From NCBI GenBank assembly GCA_035578175.1, contig JAQMRL010000001.1, positions 53,963,553 through 54,027,552 of the forward strand: a DNA stretch of 64,000 bases. The letters run 5' to 3'. Every line of letters starts with the position of its first letter. Position 1 is the first letter of the stretch. Source of the DNA: Catonia carolina (lineage: Eukaryota; Arthropoda; Insecta; Hemiptera; Achilidae). Below are positions 33,490-45,592 of this stretch, one piece after another. The position numbers were made by a program, and so were the translations under genes. The notes beneath the pieces were generated by a model, which was not told the DNA's origin, searched no databases, and worked only from the letters and a program-made list of their open reading frames with translations.

Positions 33490-36050
33490 GTAGGCACCAA
33501 CAAGCCTGTACATATGATTAATTCTACAATTTAAATTTTAATCTAATTGTCATTCTATTAACAGATTGTAAATAAACAAAATAAGATACACAAAAATCAT
33601 TAGGTTTTCAGAGGTTGTCCTACATCTCAGAAAATACTTAGTTATCTACGAGATATTTTAATTGCTTAATTTTTTTATAAAGGTTAAATTTCACAAGTCA
33701 ATTAAAAAAACAAATGCTCAATACGAATGTAAAAACTTGTATTTTTCCTAATATAATAATGAAAAATATAAGTTTCGAACTGTTTTACAATTTTTCATTA
33801 ATGAATTTATGTCAAAAGAGAGATAAGATTGTAATGAGTGTATAAATCTTTCAAAATTCGTACGTAGGCTACTTAAACATTTCATTAAGCTTCGTTAAGT
33901 AAAATTCTACATTTCCGCAGAAATTTAAAAAAAAATTGCATATTTTAACGCAAGTGCAAAATGTTAACTTACCCTAAATAATAATCCAAGCTCTTTTTTC
34001 ATAAATGAGACAAAGTTGATTACCTGGAAACAAAATTAAAACAGTTATAAATAAATCATTTACGCCAGAGAAACGGAAAAACAATTTATAAAAACTGACA
34101 CAAATTTACGTGCTTACGAAAAAATAAGAAGATAAGTAATCAAGAAGGGTTCCTAATATTTGTTTAAAACTGTCACTGAGTATTTCGGAAACAACAAAAT
34201 GCTACAATTGAAAATAATAAGCTTTTCTCATTACGTATTATTTCTTTAAAAGCTGTAATTTATCGTAAACGGTGTGCTGTGAGAAAATAGAAAAAAATCT
34301 TTTGGAACAAGATAAACTTACACCGATTTTTCTGTAACCACAATAATTTCCCGTTTAACTGGACTTTTATGTGACTGGGTCCAGTCTGGTTAACAAAATA
34401 TTCGGATGAATGTATATTCACTGCACCTCTTATTCCGAGCTGAAATCTTTTTAATTGAAAGGTTCTACAGTATTACTGTGTTAAGTAACTAAAAACACGT
34501 TTAAGGAATGAATTACAATTTTAAAATACCAGTAGGCGTACTCTATTGAAAGTATACTCCTTAACAACTATTAATATTGTAATAACTAATTAGTGATAAA
34601 AAATAAATAAATCGGAGTTTACACCTTGTAAGTTACTTGTGTATATACTCCTAGAATAACGTTTGAAAAGCGACATCGATTGAATATTGTTGAGGGCTAA
34701 GACGAAGATTACGCAATGAATTGAGCAATCTGGGCAAACAGTGAAGTCTTTACTACTGAAATTATTTATTACAATCATTTTCATTATAATTTACCAAAAT
34801 GTAATTACAAAGAAAAGAATACCATAAAGGTACAAAAGATTGGATTAAAAAAACCAAGGACTTTCCATTGCAAATCTTTTGCTGTACCCACACTAGACAT
34901 ATAGCACTGACGCTACATAAAACAGACGAACAAAACAGGAGTTGACGTTTGTTTAGGAAGAATATGAAACAGCTGAATCTTCTTTGTAAAATTTTCCCTC
35001 GGGAAAACTTCAGTTGAGTATTTAGAAAACTTCAGCAAAGTAAAATAAAACTTTTCTTGTGAACACAATATCATATTCTTACATTATGAATCAGTAAGTA
35101 AAAAGTATTGTATAGTTTTTTTAAGTTAATATTATTCTTCTGAATGGCATTTAAGAAAACTTTTCCAAAAATAAAATGTAATGTACTTTAGAAGTAACCG
35201 CTTCATCAAAAGGCTTAGAATGATGAATTACTGATTCACTTGGATCTTGTTAAAAAAGTCCTACCTTACACACTTAAAAAGAGTTCTTAGAAATTGTAAC
35301 TATACATAAAAATGCACTTATCAGCTTACAAGTTAAAATCACATAGATCTTTAACCTAACTACATTTAATTGTTGTTTCAACCGAACTCAATGCAAAGAA
35401 ACACAAAAATCCCACTAAAAAAATGTATAAAAATCTTTAAATAAAATTTTAAACTCAGCCTAGAAACATTTAGTTTATATAAATAAACCTTATTACATTG
35501 TTGTAATTAGTAAATTCAACTATTTTAGTCACAAAACTACAAAAACTATAAACCAAACCTTTTTTTTTAACTTTAATTTTTTGTTGGAATTGTATAAATA
35601 CAGAGCATAACAACCAAATAACAAAACTCTTGAACAGAAATACAAAATTATGTGCATAAGTAAATTAAAACTAGAGTCCATAAAACAAAATTTTACTATT
35701 CATAAAAACGAGAAATAAAATGAAATTACTACGTTACAAATTTAATTTTATATAACGACCTAAACATTTCATTTTAGTGGATTAATTTTTTTATACGTGT
35801 TTAGCAGTTTAAACACGTATACAAAATAATTCCATAACAAATTACATCATGAAAATCCGTTATTTCAAGAAAGATAGTATATTTAAAAAAACTGCAAAGA
35901 AGACGAAGTACAGACATCTTAATGTGACCTTAAAACAATTCTTTAAAATTTGTAAAGTCATATTTTCTCAAACCAATCTTGACGATAAAACGTATTTTAA
36001 TTATAAAATAATTAAAGCCCTGCCCCCGATCACCTTACCTTGCATTCATA
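33490..36050. other. unassigned AT-rich DNA
   Basis: No repeat match and no credible frame; the 85-codon frame 35849-36106 is lysine-rich AT noise that runs into a transposon end. Confidence 0.4.
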
Positions 36051-36054
36051 AATA

Positions 36055-36510
36055 CCGTAATTTCTCGATATACGGCGCACCCGATTTTCGAAGGCAGGTA
36101 CTTTAAAAAAACAATTGAAGCTGTCAAAAATAAAATTAAAACTTAGCAATTTATTAGTACACATTGAAAAATCTTCATAACTTTTAATAATTCACTGGCG
36201 AGAATACGTTCATTCTCATTGTACCTATCACAATAAACTAAAACAACTGCTCAACTATAAAAAGTTACTTCCAAACAAAAAAAAACTGAATTAAAATGAA
36301 GAAATAAAATGAACTATACAAAGTTACTCTCTAGTCGTCAGTATCGTCGTCGCTGTCAGAACCCGCGTCTGGATTTTCTTACCAAAATGGTCTTCTTCTG
36401 AGCTGTCTGCATTAGAAATATCGCATTTCAGCAAGCTTTTTGAAACTAATTCTAGTGAAGTCCGTGCCCATGCAGTTTTAATCCACTCGCAGATCGTTTT
36501 ATATTCCGGC
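36055..36510 (-). pseudogene. pogo/Tigger-like transposase C-terminus with one TIR
   Basis: Left end CCGTAATTTCTCGATATACGGCGCACCC (36055-36082), after TA at 36053-36054, resembles the TIR at 1061-1089. On the minus strand, 36508 to about 36380 reads EYKTICEWIKTAW, then LELVSKSLLKCDISNADSSEE. This matches the end of pogo/Tigger-type DDE transposases (W-x-x-V/I-x-x-x-W ... SFKxCGISNAxDGxED). After a one-base frameshift the tail is an acidic run, AGSDSDDDTDD-stop at 36331. The catalytic DDD domain, the DNA-binding domain and the right TIR were not found. Confidence 0.6.
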
Positions 36511-36519
36511 TTTTTTGTT

Positions 36520-37235
36520 TATCCAGAAAGTGTGTAGGCTTATATATGCTCAGTATTTACCATACATTGAGTATACGAGTATAGTTCCTTTACAGCGACT
36601 ATGAATGGCTTATTTTATGCAAACGTTCAAAGATTGTAGTACAGATATTAACCCTCCCGGTATGATTACCAAATCCGTTTTCTTACTGCTAAAAGGCCAT
36701 TTATTTTTATTTTTTTCGAATACAACGCGCACGCCATTATTTATCGGATCGATTTCGTTCGAAAAAGGTAAGCGATGTATTCGAATAAATATGGTATAAT
36801 ATTTATGAACATAAAATTGTTAAAATGAAACTAGTAACAATTTTCTTTTCTTTACTTCTATTTACGTGCATTTTTTAAGTTAAACGGACTAAAAGACTGT
36901 CGTACAGCATTGAAAACCACAAATTATAGTGCGGATTTTTTGAAGAAAGATCCGTAAGTTGCCGGTAAACTACGCATCCTATGTGAATACATTAACTACT
37001 TTACTATTACTACTGTAGCATTTTATATTTTCTTTGATTTGCAATACATGCAATTCGACCGAAAATCTGTAATACGGAGATAACCCATTTTACTGGCTAT
37101 TTTTTCACATTACCACAAAACTAAGCGTTGGATTAAAAATATTAAAATACAAACGTTGTAACTTTTTAAACTTTATTTTTTATTTTTTGTTATATTAATT
37201 AAGTCTAAAATACAGCAACGTTGTATACGAAAGTA
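36520..37235. other. Unassigned; possibly remainder of the pogo-like element
   Basis: A CCGAAAAT...ATACGG block at 37060-37076 could be an eroded right TIR of the element at 36055, but the match is short. Confidence 0.2.
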
Positions 37236-37238
37236 GGC

Positions 37239-37240
37239 TA

Positions 37241-37284
<44 letters not shown>

Positions 37285-37329
37285 TATATATGTATATATA
37301 TATATATATATTTATAAATATATATATTT
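37239..37329. repeat. (TA)n microsatellite, about 90 bp
   Basis: Nearly pure TA dinucleotides with scattered G and AA interruptions. The 71-codon frame through it (37238-37453) is an artefact. Confidence 0.9.
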
Positions 37330-37380
37330 TTTCAAAATCGTTTCTCAGTAAGCATCTACTACCAAAAATATAAAATAACA

Positions 37381-37580
37381 CTAGTGGACCCGTGCGAATA
37401 AATTCGCACAATAAGATGCAGATAAGAGAGACGGCAATAGTAAACCACCTCATTCCTCGTTTTTACTTAGTTAAACCTCTATAGGTTCCAACCAGCCTTT
37501 CGGCTGTTGACCTAAACAACAACACAAATTTTCATAAATATTTTATTATCAAAGGCCTTATGTGAAACACTTACCATTGA
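37381..37580 (-). mobile_element. Helitron-like 3' terminus
   Basis: On the minus strand a perfect 7-bp hairpin (GTGCGAA-TTTA-TTCGCAC, 37392-37409) is followed by GGGTCCA and then CTAG and a T. Helitrons end in a short hairpin 8-12 nt before CTRR and insert before T, so the layout fits. The AGCCTTTCGGCTGTTG block at 37492-37507 is probably part of the same element. No 5' TC end or Rep/helicase coding was found. Confidence 0.4.
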
Positions 37581-38159
37581 ATTTCAATGAAATTAACCAT
37601 GACTTTCCTTATGATATTGTATTGTGTTCATATATTCATTAGTGTTCATTACGTGGGAGACTCGCTGTACGGTATTACAGAGCTATACGTTGTAAACAAT
37701 ATATTTTGTTCTTTTTCATTTCGTAAAATGAAGCTCGAATTTAGCATGAATTTCAAGTTTAGAACTTTATACCGAATCAGGAAAGAATACTCTTTAAACC
37801 CATGTAAAAATTATAAAAATCCGTTCGGTAGAACTCTGTATTTAAGAGTTTAGAGAATTCCCATTTAAAATACATTGGAAGTGATTTTGCGTTTTAAATA
37901 TATAGATAACAAATAATAAATTGCAGTTTCTAGATCTTATGGTTCTCGAGATTTCATGATGATTTAGTGACTAGATTTTCCTTTTAAATATTCGGTGGTT
38001 AAGTGGTTTCCAATGGATATCAAAAACTATAAATGTTACATACAACTTTAAATGGAGAACCTTCACTATCTTTTCTTCAACATTAACAGATTGACTCCCA
38101 AGCCAATTTTTGCAATTTTGTTAAAAAAACTCGATACCTATTTTATGGTTCCTTGGCTT

Positions 38160-38400
38160 TTTTACTTTCTCTTGCCTATATGAATATAAAGGAAGGAAAG
38201 TATTGTTTTCATGTTGATTTTTCACCAGATCTACACGTTTTCAGACCCCCAGAACCCAAAATACATGTTTTTAGTGATTGGTCTGTGTGTGTGTGAACAG
38301 AATATCTCAAGAACGGAATATCGTAGGAACTTGGAACTTAAGTTTGATACTACTACCAGACCCAACATGAAAATTTTCATCAAAATCTGTCAATTAAATC
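38160..38400 (+). repeat. ISRTEY repeat, copy F (head)
   Basis: TTTACTTTCTCTTGCCTATA, GTATTGTTTTCATGTTGATT, TTTTCACC, ACACGTTTTCAGACCCCC, GGTCTGTGTGTGTGTG, AATATCTCAAGAACGGAATA, then AAAATTTTCATCAAAATCTG. The embedded 66-codon frame contains NISRTEYR, which gives the family its working name here; whether it was ever translated is unknown. Confidence 0.65.
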
Positions 38401-38404
38401 ACGA

Positions 38405-40145
38405 ACCATGACTGAGGGAATGTTTTTTGAACTCGTTTCTTAACAGCTCAGTATATGATTCAATGCAAACTACCATCTAATCCGTATCACGATTCCATTA
38501 AAAACACTACTAAGCGAGAGACGAATCAAAATCTCTCAAAAGTAAATTTTACAGATCGGGGGAGAGACGTATAAGTGTCTCATGGGAGTCAACCTGTTAA
38601 TAAAGAAATAACATTAGCATTTTAAAAATGTCAGCCATTTTCTGAAATTACGGACAACTTAATATTTTCAGACAGCAGCAATTATTTTTATCATGGTTTT
38701 TGATAAAAGATATAAGCTACTTACATAATTTTAAGGCATTTTTGTTCAATGTTTATTTATCCCACAAACCCAACCGGTTAGAACCTACAGGCCACTCTAA
38801 AATATAAATTTCAATATTTAAAAATAAAGCTGCTGCAATGGGGGAAAATATATAAAAAAACAAAAATTCTTTACAATTAGTTCTACTAACAACCACCATA
38901 AAAAAATAGAGGCTAATATTTAAAAATCTAAGTCGAAAATCTATTTAAAAATCCCATTTAAAACAAACACATTGTACGTATAAAAATTCAATATATTTAA
39001 ATAAATAAATTTTTCCTTTAAAACGAACTCCGTAGTTATATTTTAAGGCAAACCTATTTCTTTAAATAATTACAAAGCCCTTCTTAAGTTTCAATTTACC
39101 GTTATGTATTATACAGGTATCTCTAAACTTTTTGATACTCTTAATTTTTTATTGTTATTATTAGGGAACATAATATTTAATTCATAATCCGGGAAAGATT
39201 ATAAATAACTTTTGCCTCTAATACACCATGAAGCAACATTCTATATGTTCCTTGAACGTTATAATATAAAACGTCTTCATCAGAACTTCAAACATCAAAC
39301 ACCACAGACAGATTTGCATATAATTAAGGAACCATAACGATGTCACGCGAGATGTGTAATGCATAATTTATCAGCTAATGCAACACACGATGAGAACGGT
39401 TTTATAATAACAGGTGTGTGTATGTTTGATCAATGACAGATTTAAGACTCATAGCCTAAAGATAGAGAGGTGAAGACAGTGCATTTAATTTTAAAGGTAA
39501 TTGCATTGCGTAGTTCTAATATTAATTAAACTGTGTACACATACTGACTAGTCTGAATAAACGTAATTAAAAGCGCTAGATTGCAAAACAGTCATAAATA
39601 TCAAAATATTTCATGAGTATAGTCATTATAAATGGCTCACAGCAGAGCAATTAGTCTGTGATAATTGGCGGAAGCTTCATCCCTAAATAATTGGTATTAA
39701 ACGATGTCTGTTATTTGCAGGTCAAATACAAATTTCAGTTACAATTATTTTAATACTCTTTCTACATTACAAAAACAGCCAATCGAAATCAATATTTAAA
39801 TAAAAACGATTTGTTAAATGTTAACTCATAACAAATTAGGTTTATAAGTTCTTTTAGCTTTTCCTTTTTTAACCACAACTGTACAGTACTAATATCTAGT
39901 CAATAAGGTGAAGTAAATGAGTAATAAAAACTGATAATAATGTCTTTGAGGAATACACCGCTCAATACTGGAACTTCAAAGGAAATAATTATATAGAATA
40001 ATAATTTTTGAATAATAATTTAGAATAATAATAATTTGCAATAGATTGGTAAAGAAAATAGATGATATTATATCTATATATGATGATATCTATAGAAATA
40101 TATAGATTTTTACATTTATCAAAAACTGTTAACTGGTCTAATTAG
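38405..40145. other. unassigned AT-rich DNA
   Basis: 39990-40110 is low-complexity (AATAATAAT and GATATTATATCTATA runs). No other feature seen. Confidence 0.4.
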
Positions 40146-40149
40146 ATTT

Positions 40150-40720
40150 AATTAGACCTGGGAAAGGTAATCAAACGGCAGAAGTCGGTAGAAAAAGACG
40201 ATTGGGCTGGACAGAATTCGGGAGATTGAATGTTCTGAGAAACAAGAGCAACCCTCAATAATTGAAGACCAAGGTTACTTATTTTTGTGTGCTCCTAGTA
40301 CTAATGTACGGTACGCAAACGTGCGTGTTTAGTAAGTGAACATCAGAAAATTAGCAAGAACACAACAAGCCATGGGTAGATCTATGATAGAAGAAGTAAC
40401 ATTGCAATTGAAAACCAAGGGAAGAGCCATATATAAGAAACAACAAAGTACAGGATATTGAACAAAAAATGACTCCATAAAAATTGAAATAAGCGGGTCG
40501 TAATAAAAGACACACGGACAGTAGACGGAATAGCATTATTAAAAAATGGAGATAATGGACAGGAAGAGGCGACGCGAACGACCACTGATGCAATGGGGAT
40601 GGCATCAAGTGAGTGGTAGAATTAAACTGGCCACACCAAGCGAGAAACAGGGAAATGCGGAGAAATTTGGGGATGCTTATTTATGTTTAATACTCTACAA
40701 ATGGGCTATAAAAAATTAAA
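40150..40720 (+). pseudogene. RT C-terminal relic, 'RxxGxxxFGxL / FGDAY' family
   Basis: Pieces in order: RIGLGWTEFGRLNVLRNKSN followed by PQ-stop-LKTKV (compare RRIGLGWxAFGKLxxxLKNKxIP), then CVLLVLMYGTQTCVF (compare CVLPVLTYGxETW), a decayed AQRAMERSMLG region near 40360-40385, and RRRERPLMQWGWHQV followed by REMRRNLGM- and KFGDAYL-like codons. Frameshifts and stops are frequent. The same family occurs on the minus strand at 44225-44700. No palm domain. Confidence 0.7.
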
Positions 40721-40729
40721 AAATTTCCC

Positions 40730-42098
40730 AATGAGGTTCCTGCTGCAGGAAAGTAGCAAATGTCGAGTTCAGTTCCTAGATAAAACATAAAAAAAATTAT
40801 ATGTACTAATCCGTCAGGATTGTGCAATACATTCTTCCTGAAAATCATAGGAAAAGTTCATCTACTGATTATCTTAGTAGCTCAGCTTGTCGACATCATC
40901 AGTTACAAAAAAGTAAGCGTCTACAATTTGTCACAGTGTTTAACAGTATTGAATCCTGGTCATTACTGAGGGTTTACAAAATACAAAAATTTTACTAATT
41001 ATTCACTTTTTTGAAACGTTAATTAATAGGTAGTTACTCCCAAAAATTATAACCCCCTTTTTTACTTAACTAAATTATTTTAGTATTTTTTTTAACCAAA
41101 TCTATATTTGGTTCAAAAAAATACTTCTCTAGCGTTGTACAGTATTGTTTTTGGGCATATAAAAAACTCCACCCTAAACATCGTGAGATATGTTCTCTCC
41201 ACAGTTATTGAAACATTTAAGATTAAACACCTTTAAAATATTGTAGGCATAAAGTTTTAGACTAATGCATTTTTAAAAAATGAATAAACCATATTTTAAC
41301 TTAGCTTTTTGAAGAATTTAATAATAATTTTTAACAAAAACAGTGCCCGTCTTATATCCAATTTTAAAACTACAGTGGTTGAGAAACATTTACAACGGTC
41401 TTAAGGAACTAAAAAAGCAATAATTTACAATACACAAAATATAAATTTAGCACTATTTATTTTAAAATTTACTAATCAAGTTACTTGTTTAATGTTGCTT
41501 TCAAAAGATTACCTTTTTATAATAATGCAGTCTATTCTAAAGAAATCACAGAATTAAGTTCCACGCGAAGAGTAAAAGCGTACAATGAAATCAAGTATAA
41601 AGATTGAGACGTACACGCTACGAAAAGGTAGCCTAAACGGAAGACAAGATACGGACACAGAAAACTGTGAGCGAATAGGTGACAATTAGAAACACCTGTA
41701 ACTGGGTGTAAGCGTTTATTGAGGGAGGGATTGGGGATGAAATATCGATTGGTTATACCGCCGATAAAATGCACATGTCTTCTCTCTCATAACAACTCTC
41801 GATCGGAAAAAAGTAGGTAATGGTCTATATTATTTTTCTAACATTATTTCAAATTTAATTACAGTCAAAGCCATACAGTGAAAAAAAATGTTTCCCTCAT
41901 CATTTTGTTTTATATTGTTATTCTCCTGCCACTTATAACAAAGCAATCAAAAGCAAAACAATAATTTATTTTCCGATTGATTTGTTCTTTAATGGGCACT
42001 ATTAAATTCTTTAAAATTAAAAGGATTCATAAAAAAAATTAGGAATCAATTATCCACATGAGATTTTTATGTTCAATGAACACTTCGAGCCAAAGATT
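40730..42098. other. unassigned AT-rich DNA
   Basis: No motif or repeat match; the 80-codon minus frame at 41532-41774 shows no domain. Confidence 0.4.
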
Positions 42099-42100
42099 TA

Positions 42101-42637
42101 CAGGGTGTCTTTAAAAGGTACGTCAAAGTCTAGGAGGCGATTGTATAGCTAAAACTAAAAAAACAATTTCGTCTAAACAAAGGTCTAGAAACGCTTCGTT
42201 TGCAAGTTATTTTACATCATTTTTCTCACAATTTAATTTTCTACGGTTTGAAACAAAAAGTGACGTAATTTAAAAAATGACATTTAACAAGTGTTTTTAT
42301 GTTAAACCTAAAAAAGTGACCCTTAATAAAAATTTTCGACCCTTAGTTGTGTTTTATGTTAGATATCTTAAAAACTACGGGATCTTCAGTTTTTTGAGCT
42401 ATTTTATTGATTTTTTTCAGGTAAAAACCTATAAAATGCCTTCACGTTTTCCTCTTAATTAAAGTATAACCAATTTCAGTATGGCATCATTTCACTACGG
42501 TAACTGAACTTTAGGCAAAATCTTACGCCAGCCATAACGCGCTAACGAAGCGTTCCTGGACTTATATGAACACGTTTTCTTATTTCTCAAAAAAAATCAC
42601 TTCCTATAATTTGATCAAACCTTTTAAAGACACCCTG
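42101..42637. mobile_element. Intact MITE, Tc1/mariner-like (TA target)
   Basis: Perfect 19-bp terminal inverted repeats CAGGGTGTCTTTAAAAGGT (42101-42119 and, inverted, 42619-42637) flanked by TA on both sides (42099-42100, 42638-42639). Total 537 bp. Its only frame (42277-42462, 61 codons) has no transposase motif. It is a non-autonomous element mobilised in trans. Confidence 0.85.
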
Positions 42638-42639
42638 TA

Positions 42640-43830
42640 TATTCTTTTGAAGGATCCACCCATCAATATTTACAAATTTGTGTGTTCTTTGCAAGTTCAT
42701 ACAGTTTTGTGGTTATCTATTTAGATAAAAATCTAAATTTAAATATTTAGTTATTACACCAAATTACTCCAAATGTAAAGAGAGAATTTTTTGTTTCCTT
42801 CTCCCAGATATCTACGAACCAGAGGATATCTTTAAATTAAATGAAAGCAAAAACTGTTATATTTCTGTAAGAAAAATCTGTGAAATTTGTTGAATAATTT
42901 AGAAGTCTGTTAAATTTAAGAAAGTTTTTGTTTCCAAAATTACAACCTTAAGGTGGATTTTAATTTATAATGAGCAAAACACATTAAAGAAGATAAAACA
43001 AGCTTCAAATTTGCAGATTATGCGTTAGGTTATTGGACTTAGTTTTGAGGTAATCTTTTGTTTTCCAGTTTAATGCATATTAAAGTTGGTTTTTTAGTAA
43101 AGAAAGTTTCACAACATTAACTTGCAGCGGATATGGTAAGTACGTTTATCAAGCGTCTTGTTTACTTTTGGTTTATAAATTTGTCTCGCATGCAGCTTCA
43201 AAATCAGTAAAAGCAGACTAAACTACGTGTATTATAGAAACGTTTATTCCAGGTTTTTTTGGGATCTAGTTAATGATAAAACTTCCTTCTAAACTTATAA
43301 CAATTTAATAAATTACAATTCATAATTAGCCTACTCTAATAGTAACTACTACTTTAATAGTATCATTAAACTACTAGAAAATTATAATTAAATTACTGAA
43401 CTGAGTGGTAGACTAAATCTATCCAAAATTTTTATAAAATTACATACTGTCTTAACTAAACTTAACCAAAAAAGATGGATATTTACAATTAGAATTAATC
43501 GTACATACAACCAACCAGATGTGTAAAATGTTTTCCGTATGCAGACCTGCTTTTTAAACTCACTGGTTTTAACAAAGTAACACTCAATAATCACACTGGT
43601 TTGATCCGAGTTACTACTAAAGTGAATCAATGGAGGATTCGGTTCTTTAATATAATTTGGCCATTCAATTCCTAGAGTAAAAAGGAATCTTAAAAAAAAA
43701 ATTAAAAAAAATTGTAAATCCTACACTTTGCTAGAACAATCTAATGAATAATAGATATAACGTAAATAAATAAAATATTAAAGAATAAAATAGATAAATA
43801 ATAATACGTACAAAAACATAATAAAAACCT
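42640..43830. other. unassigned AT-rich DNA
   Basis: Nothing recognised. Confidence 0.4.
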
Positions 43831-43834
43831 TTAC

Positions 43835-44217
43835 TGGGCCAGAGACAACAATTGAACGAGGTCCGACCGCCCATCCTGAGAAACGATGGTAGAGCAGTTA
43901 CCACGCTGCGATCTGTTGAGACACAGCCCTTCAGCTTGGGGGATTCGTCCTGTCAGCTGGACGAGCTCCACCACACAGAAAATGTTGTGAAAGAAAGAAC
44001 ACCGGCGTTCTTTCGATAAGGCAACCGGCTCAGCGAGGGTGGTGCGACCTCGTCTAGAGTGAAAAGGCGGACAACACCGTGTACGAAGAGTGCGTACGGG
44101 AATCGTCCTGTCTGTCGGCTGGACGAGCTCCTCTAAACGCGCTCTAGCAAGTCCAACAACAACAGCTCGGCGAGGGTAGTAGGATCTCGTCTCAGAGTGA
44201 AAAGCCCATCCTAACAA
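43835..44217 (-). other. GC-rich island with internal duplication and a 128-codon open frame
   Basis: Base composition jumps to roughly half G+C. Two related blocks lie in direct orientation: 43942-44070 and 44101-44210. Both start with a GATTCGTCCTG- or GAATCGTCCTG-like sequence, share GGACGAGCTCC, then GCTCxGCGAGGGTxGT, then a TCGTCT...AGAGTGAAAAG end. The minus-strand frame 43831-44217 is open for 128 codons, but the duplicated blocks are read in different frames, so the openness may be chance. I see no known domain. It directly follows the RT relic at 44225 and could be the 3' region of that element or a separate insertion. Confidence 0.4.
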
Positions 44218-44224
44218 ACCGTAT

Positions 44225-44700
44225 TCACAAGGGTGCTTTCATCGACCTCCTACTGTCCAATACGTTTCACGAGGTCTTCATTGGGTTACTCTTTGTGTCC
44301 GCCTGTGATTTCTCTATCACACATACCCATCACTACTTGTTTTCTTCAATACGTTACATAACATCAGTTACCTTTACTTTTTCTAGGATTACCATACATT
44401 TCTCATTATGTCGCGTTTAGAAATCCCTAACATGGCTTTTTCCACTGATCTGTGTGCATCTCTTAATTGATCTGCAACTTTTTTAACTAAGCCATGGTTT
44501 CCAGTCAATACGAAAACGCTAGAAGGAAGCAGTTGTCCACTGATACACTGTTAAAAGACTCATTGGAATAGTTTTATTTTTTAGTATAAAACTGAGTTTA
44601 CCAAAGTCAACCCTCGCAAATTGAATTATTCGTGCCACTTCAGCTGTTTGGTTTTGTGTTTCAAACAGTCTCACAAAATTTTCAGAACAATTTGGGTCGT
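44225..44700 (-). pseudogene. RT C-terminal relic, same family as 40150
   Basis: On the minus strand: RIIQFARVDFGKLSFILKNK followed by TIPMSLL (compare RIxxARxxFGKLxxILKNKxIPxxLK), then VLTGNHGLVKKVADQLRDA, HRSVEKAMLGISKRDIM (compare QRxMERxMLGISxRDxIRN), KVKVTDVM, and VTQ-stop-RPRE. Seven blocks occur in the expected order with several frameshifts. It is oriented opposite to the 40150 copy. The expected RGRPxxRWxDD end is lost at the boundary with the GC-rich island. Confidence 0.7.
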
Positions 44701-44719
44701 ACGTGTTCGCCTGTCGCTT

Positions 44720-45590
44720 CTATTAAAATTACAGCTTTGGGGTAAATTCTTAGCAAGAAATTAATATGGCAAAAATTAACGAAAATTAATATTACAACAT
44801 TTTTATTTAATATTTCCTTATCCGACCCATATTTTAGCGAAGATTTACGATTTTCTGCAAAAAAAACTGCAGTAAAATCGGTTTTTTCTAGTTTTAATAA
44901 AAGACAAAAATAAAGCGGTTTATTTTCAAATTAATTTTTGTTGTAACACGGTTTAAATTAAACTGCACTGTTTTAAATAGTAATCTTGTTTTCATTTTAT
45001 CTTTTATCCTAAAAAAACTCAATTGTCCTACATTTAGTATTTAGAATGAAACAAAATAAAATAACCCTACAAACGTACTAATTTTGAAGAGCTTTGTGTT
45101 AAGGGAGCTCAAGGACTTGCGTTTCTTTGAGGCATTTCTGTGGATTCTCTTTTAAAAACAGTGAAATAAAAACATAAACACTTGAAAATCAATTGGTTGA
45201 AATTTTTGATAGGAAGAATTTTTCAATTTTAAATAATTTGGTATTGAGAATTTTAAATGATTTTAAAATAAAGAGTAGCCTAGTGACACTTATTAAATTT
45301 GTTAAAAAAACTAGTTTTAAGAAAATTGCGCAGTAATGAAACAGAAAACTATACTCCACGAGATAAATTGTTATCTGTATTTATTGCCTCTTTAAGAAAG
45401 ACGTTAGGGTATTATATTGCGGTAATATTACATTATACCATGCAATGCAGTCCGTAACTATAAAAAGATAGTTTAATAGTTTTTCTTATTACCCGGTAAT
45501 ATAATGGCTCGAGCAATAGAGTACAGTGATTTAAATTAATCAATAACAGCTCCTGCCTTTTAGCAAATTAATTTTTTTCTGAACTGATCA
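44720..45590. other. unassigned AT-rich DNA
   Basis: Nothing recognised; a CAAAATAGGTTTTTT-type low-complexity stretch near 44860-44960. Confidence 0.35.
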
Positions 45591-45592
45591 CT

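Noticed and set aside
37238..37453. Small membrane protein
   Set aside because: The hydrophobic run is translation of a (TA)n microsatellite.
43831..44217. 128-residue protein-coding gene
   Set aside because: Duplicated DNA blocks are read in different frames, no domain is visible, and it adjoins a dead RT; kept only as an island of interest.
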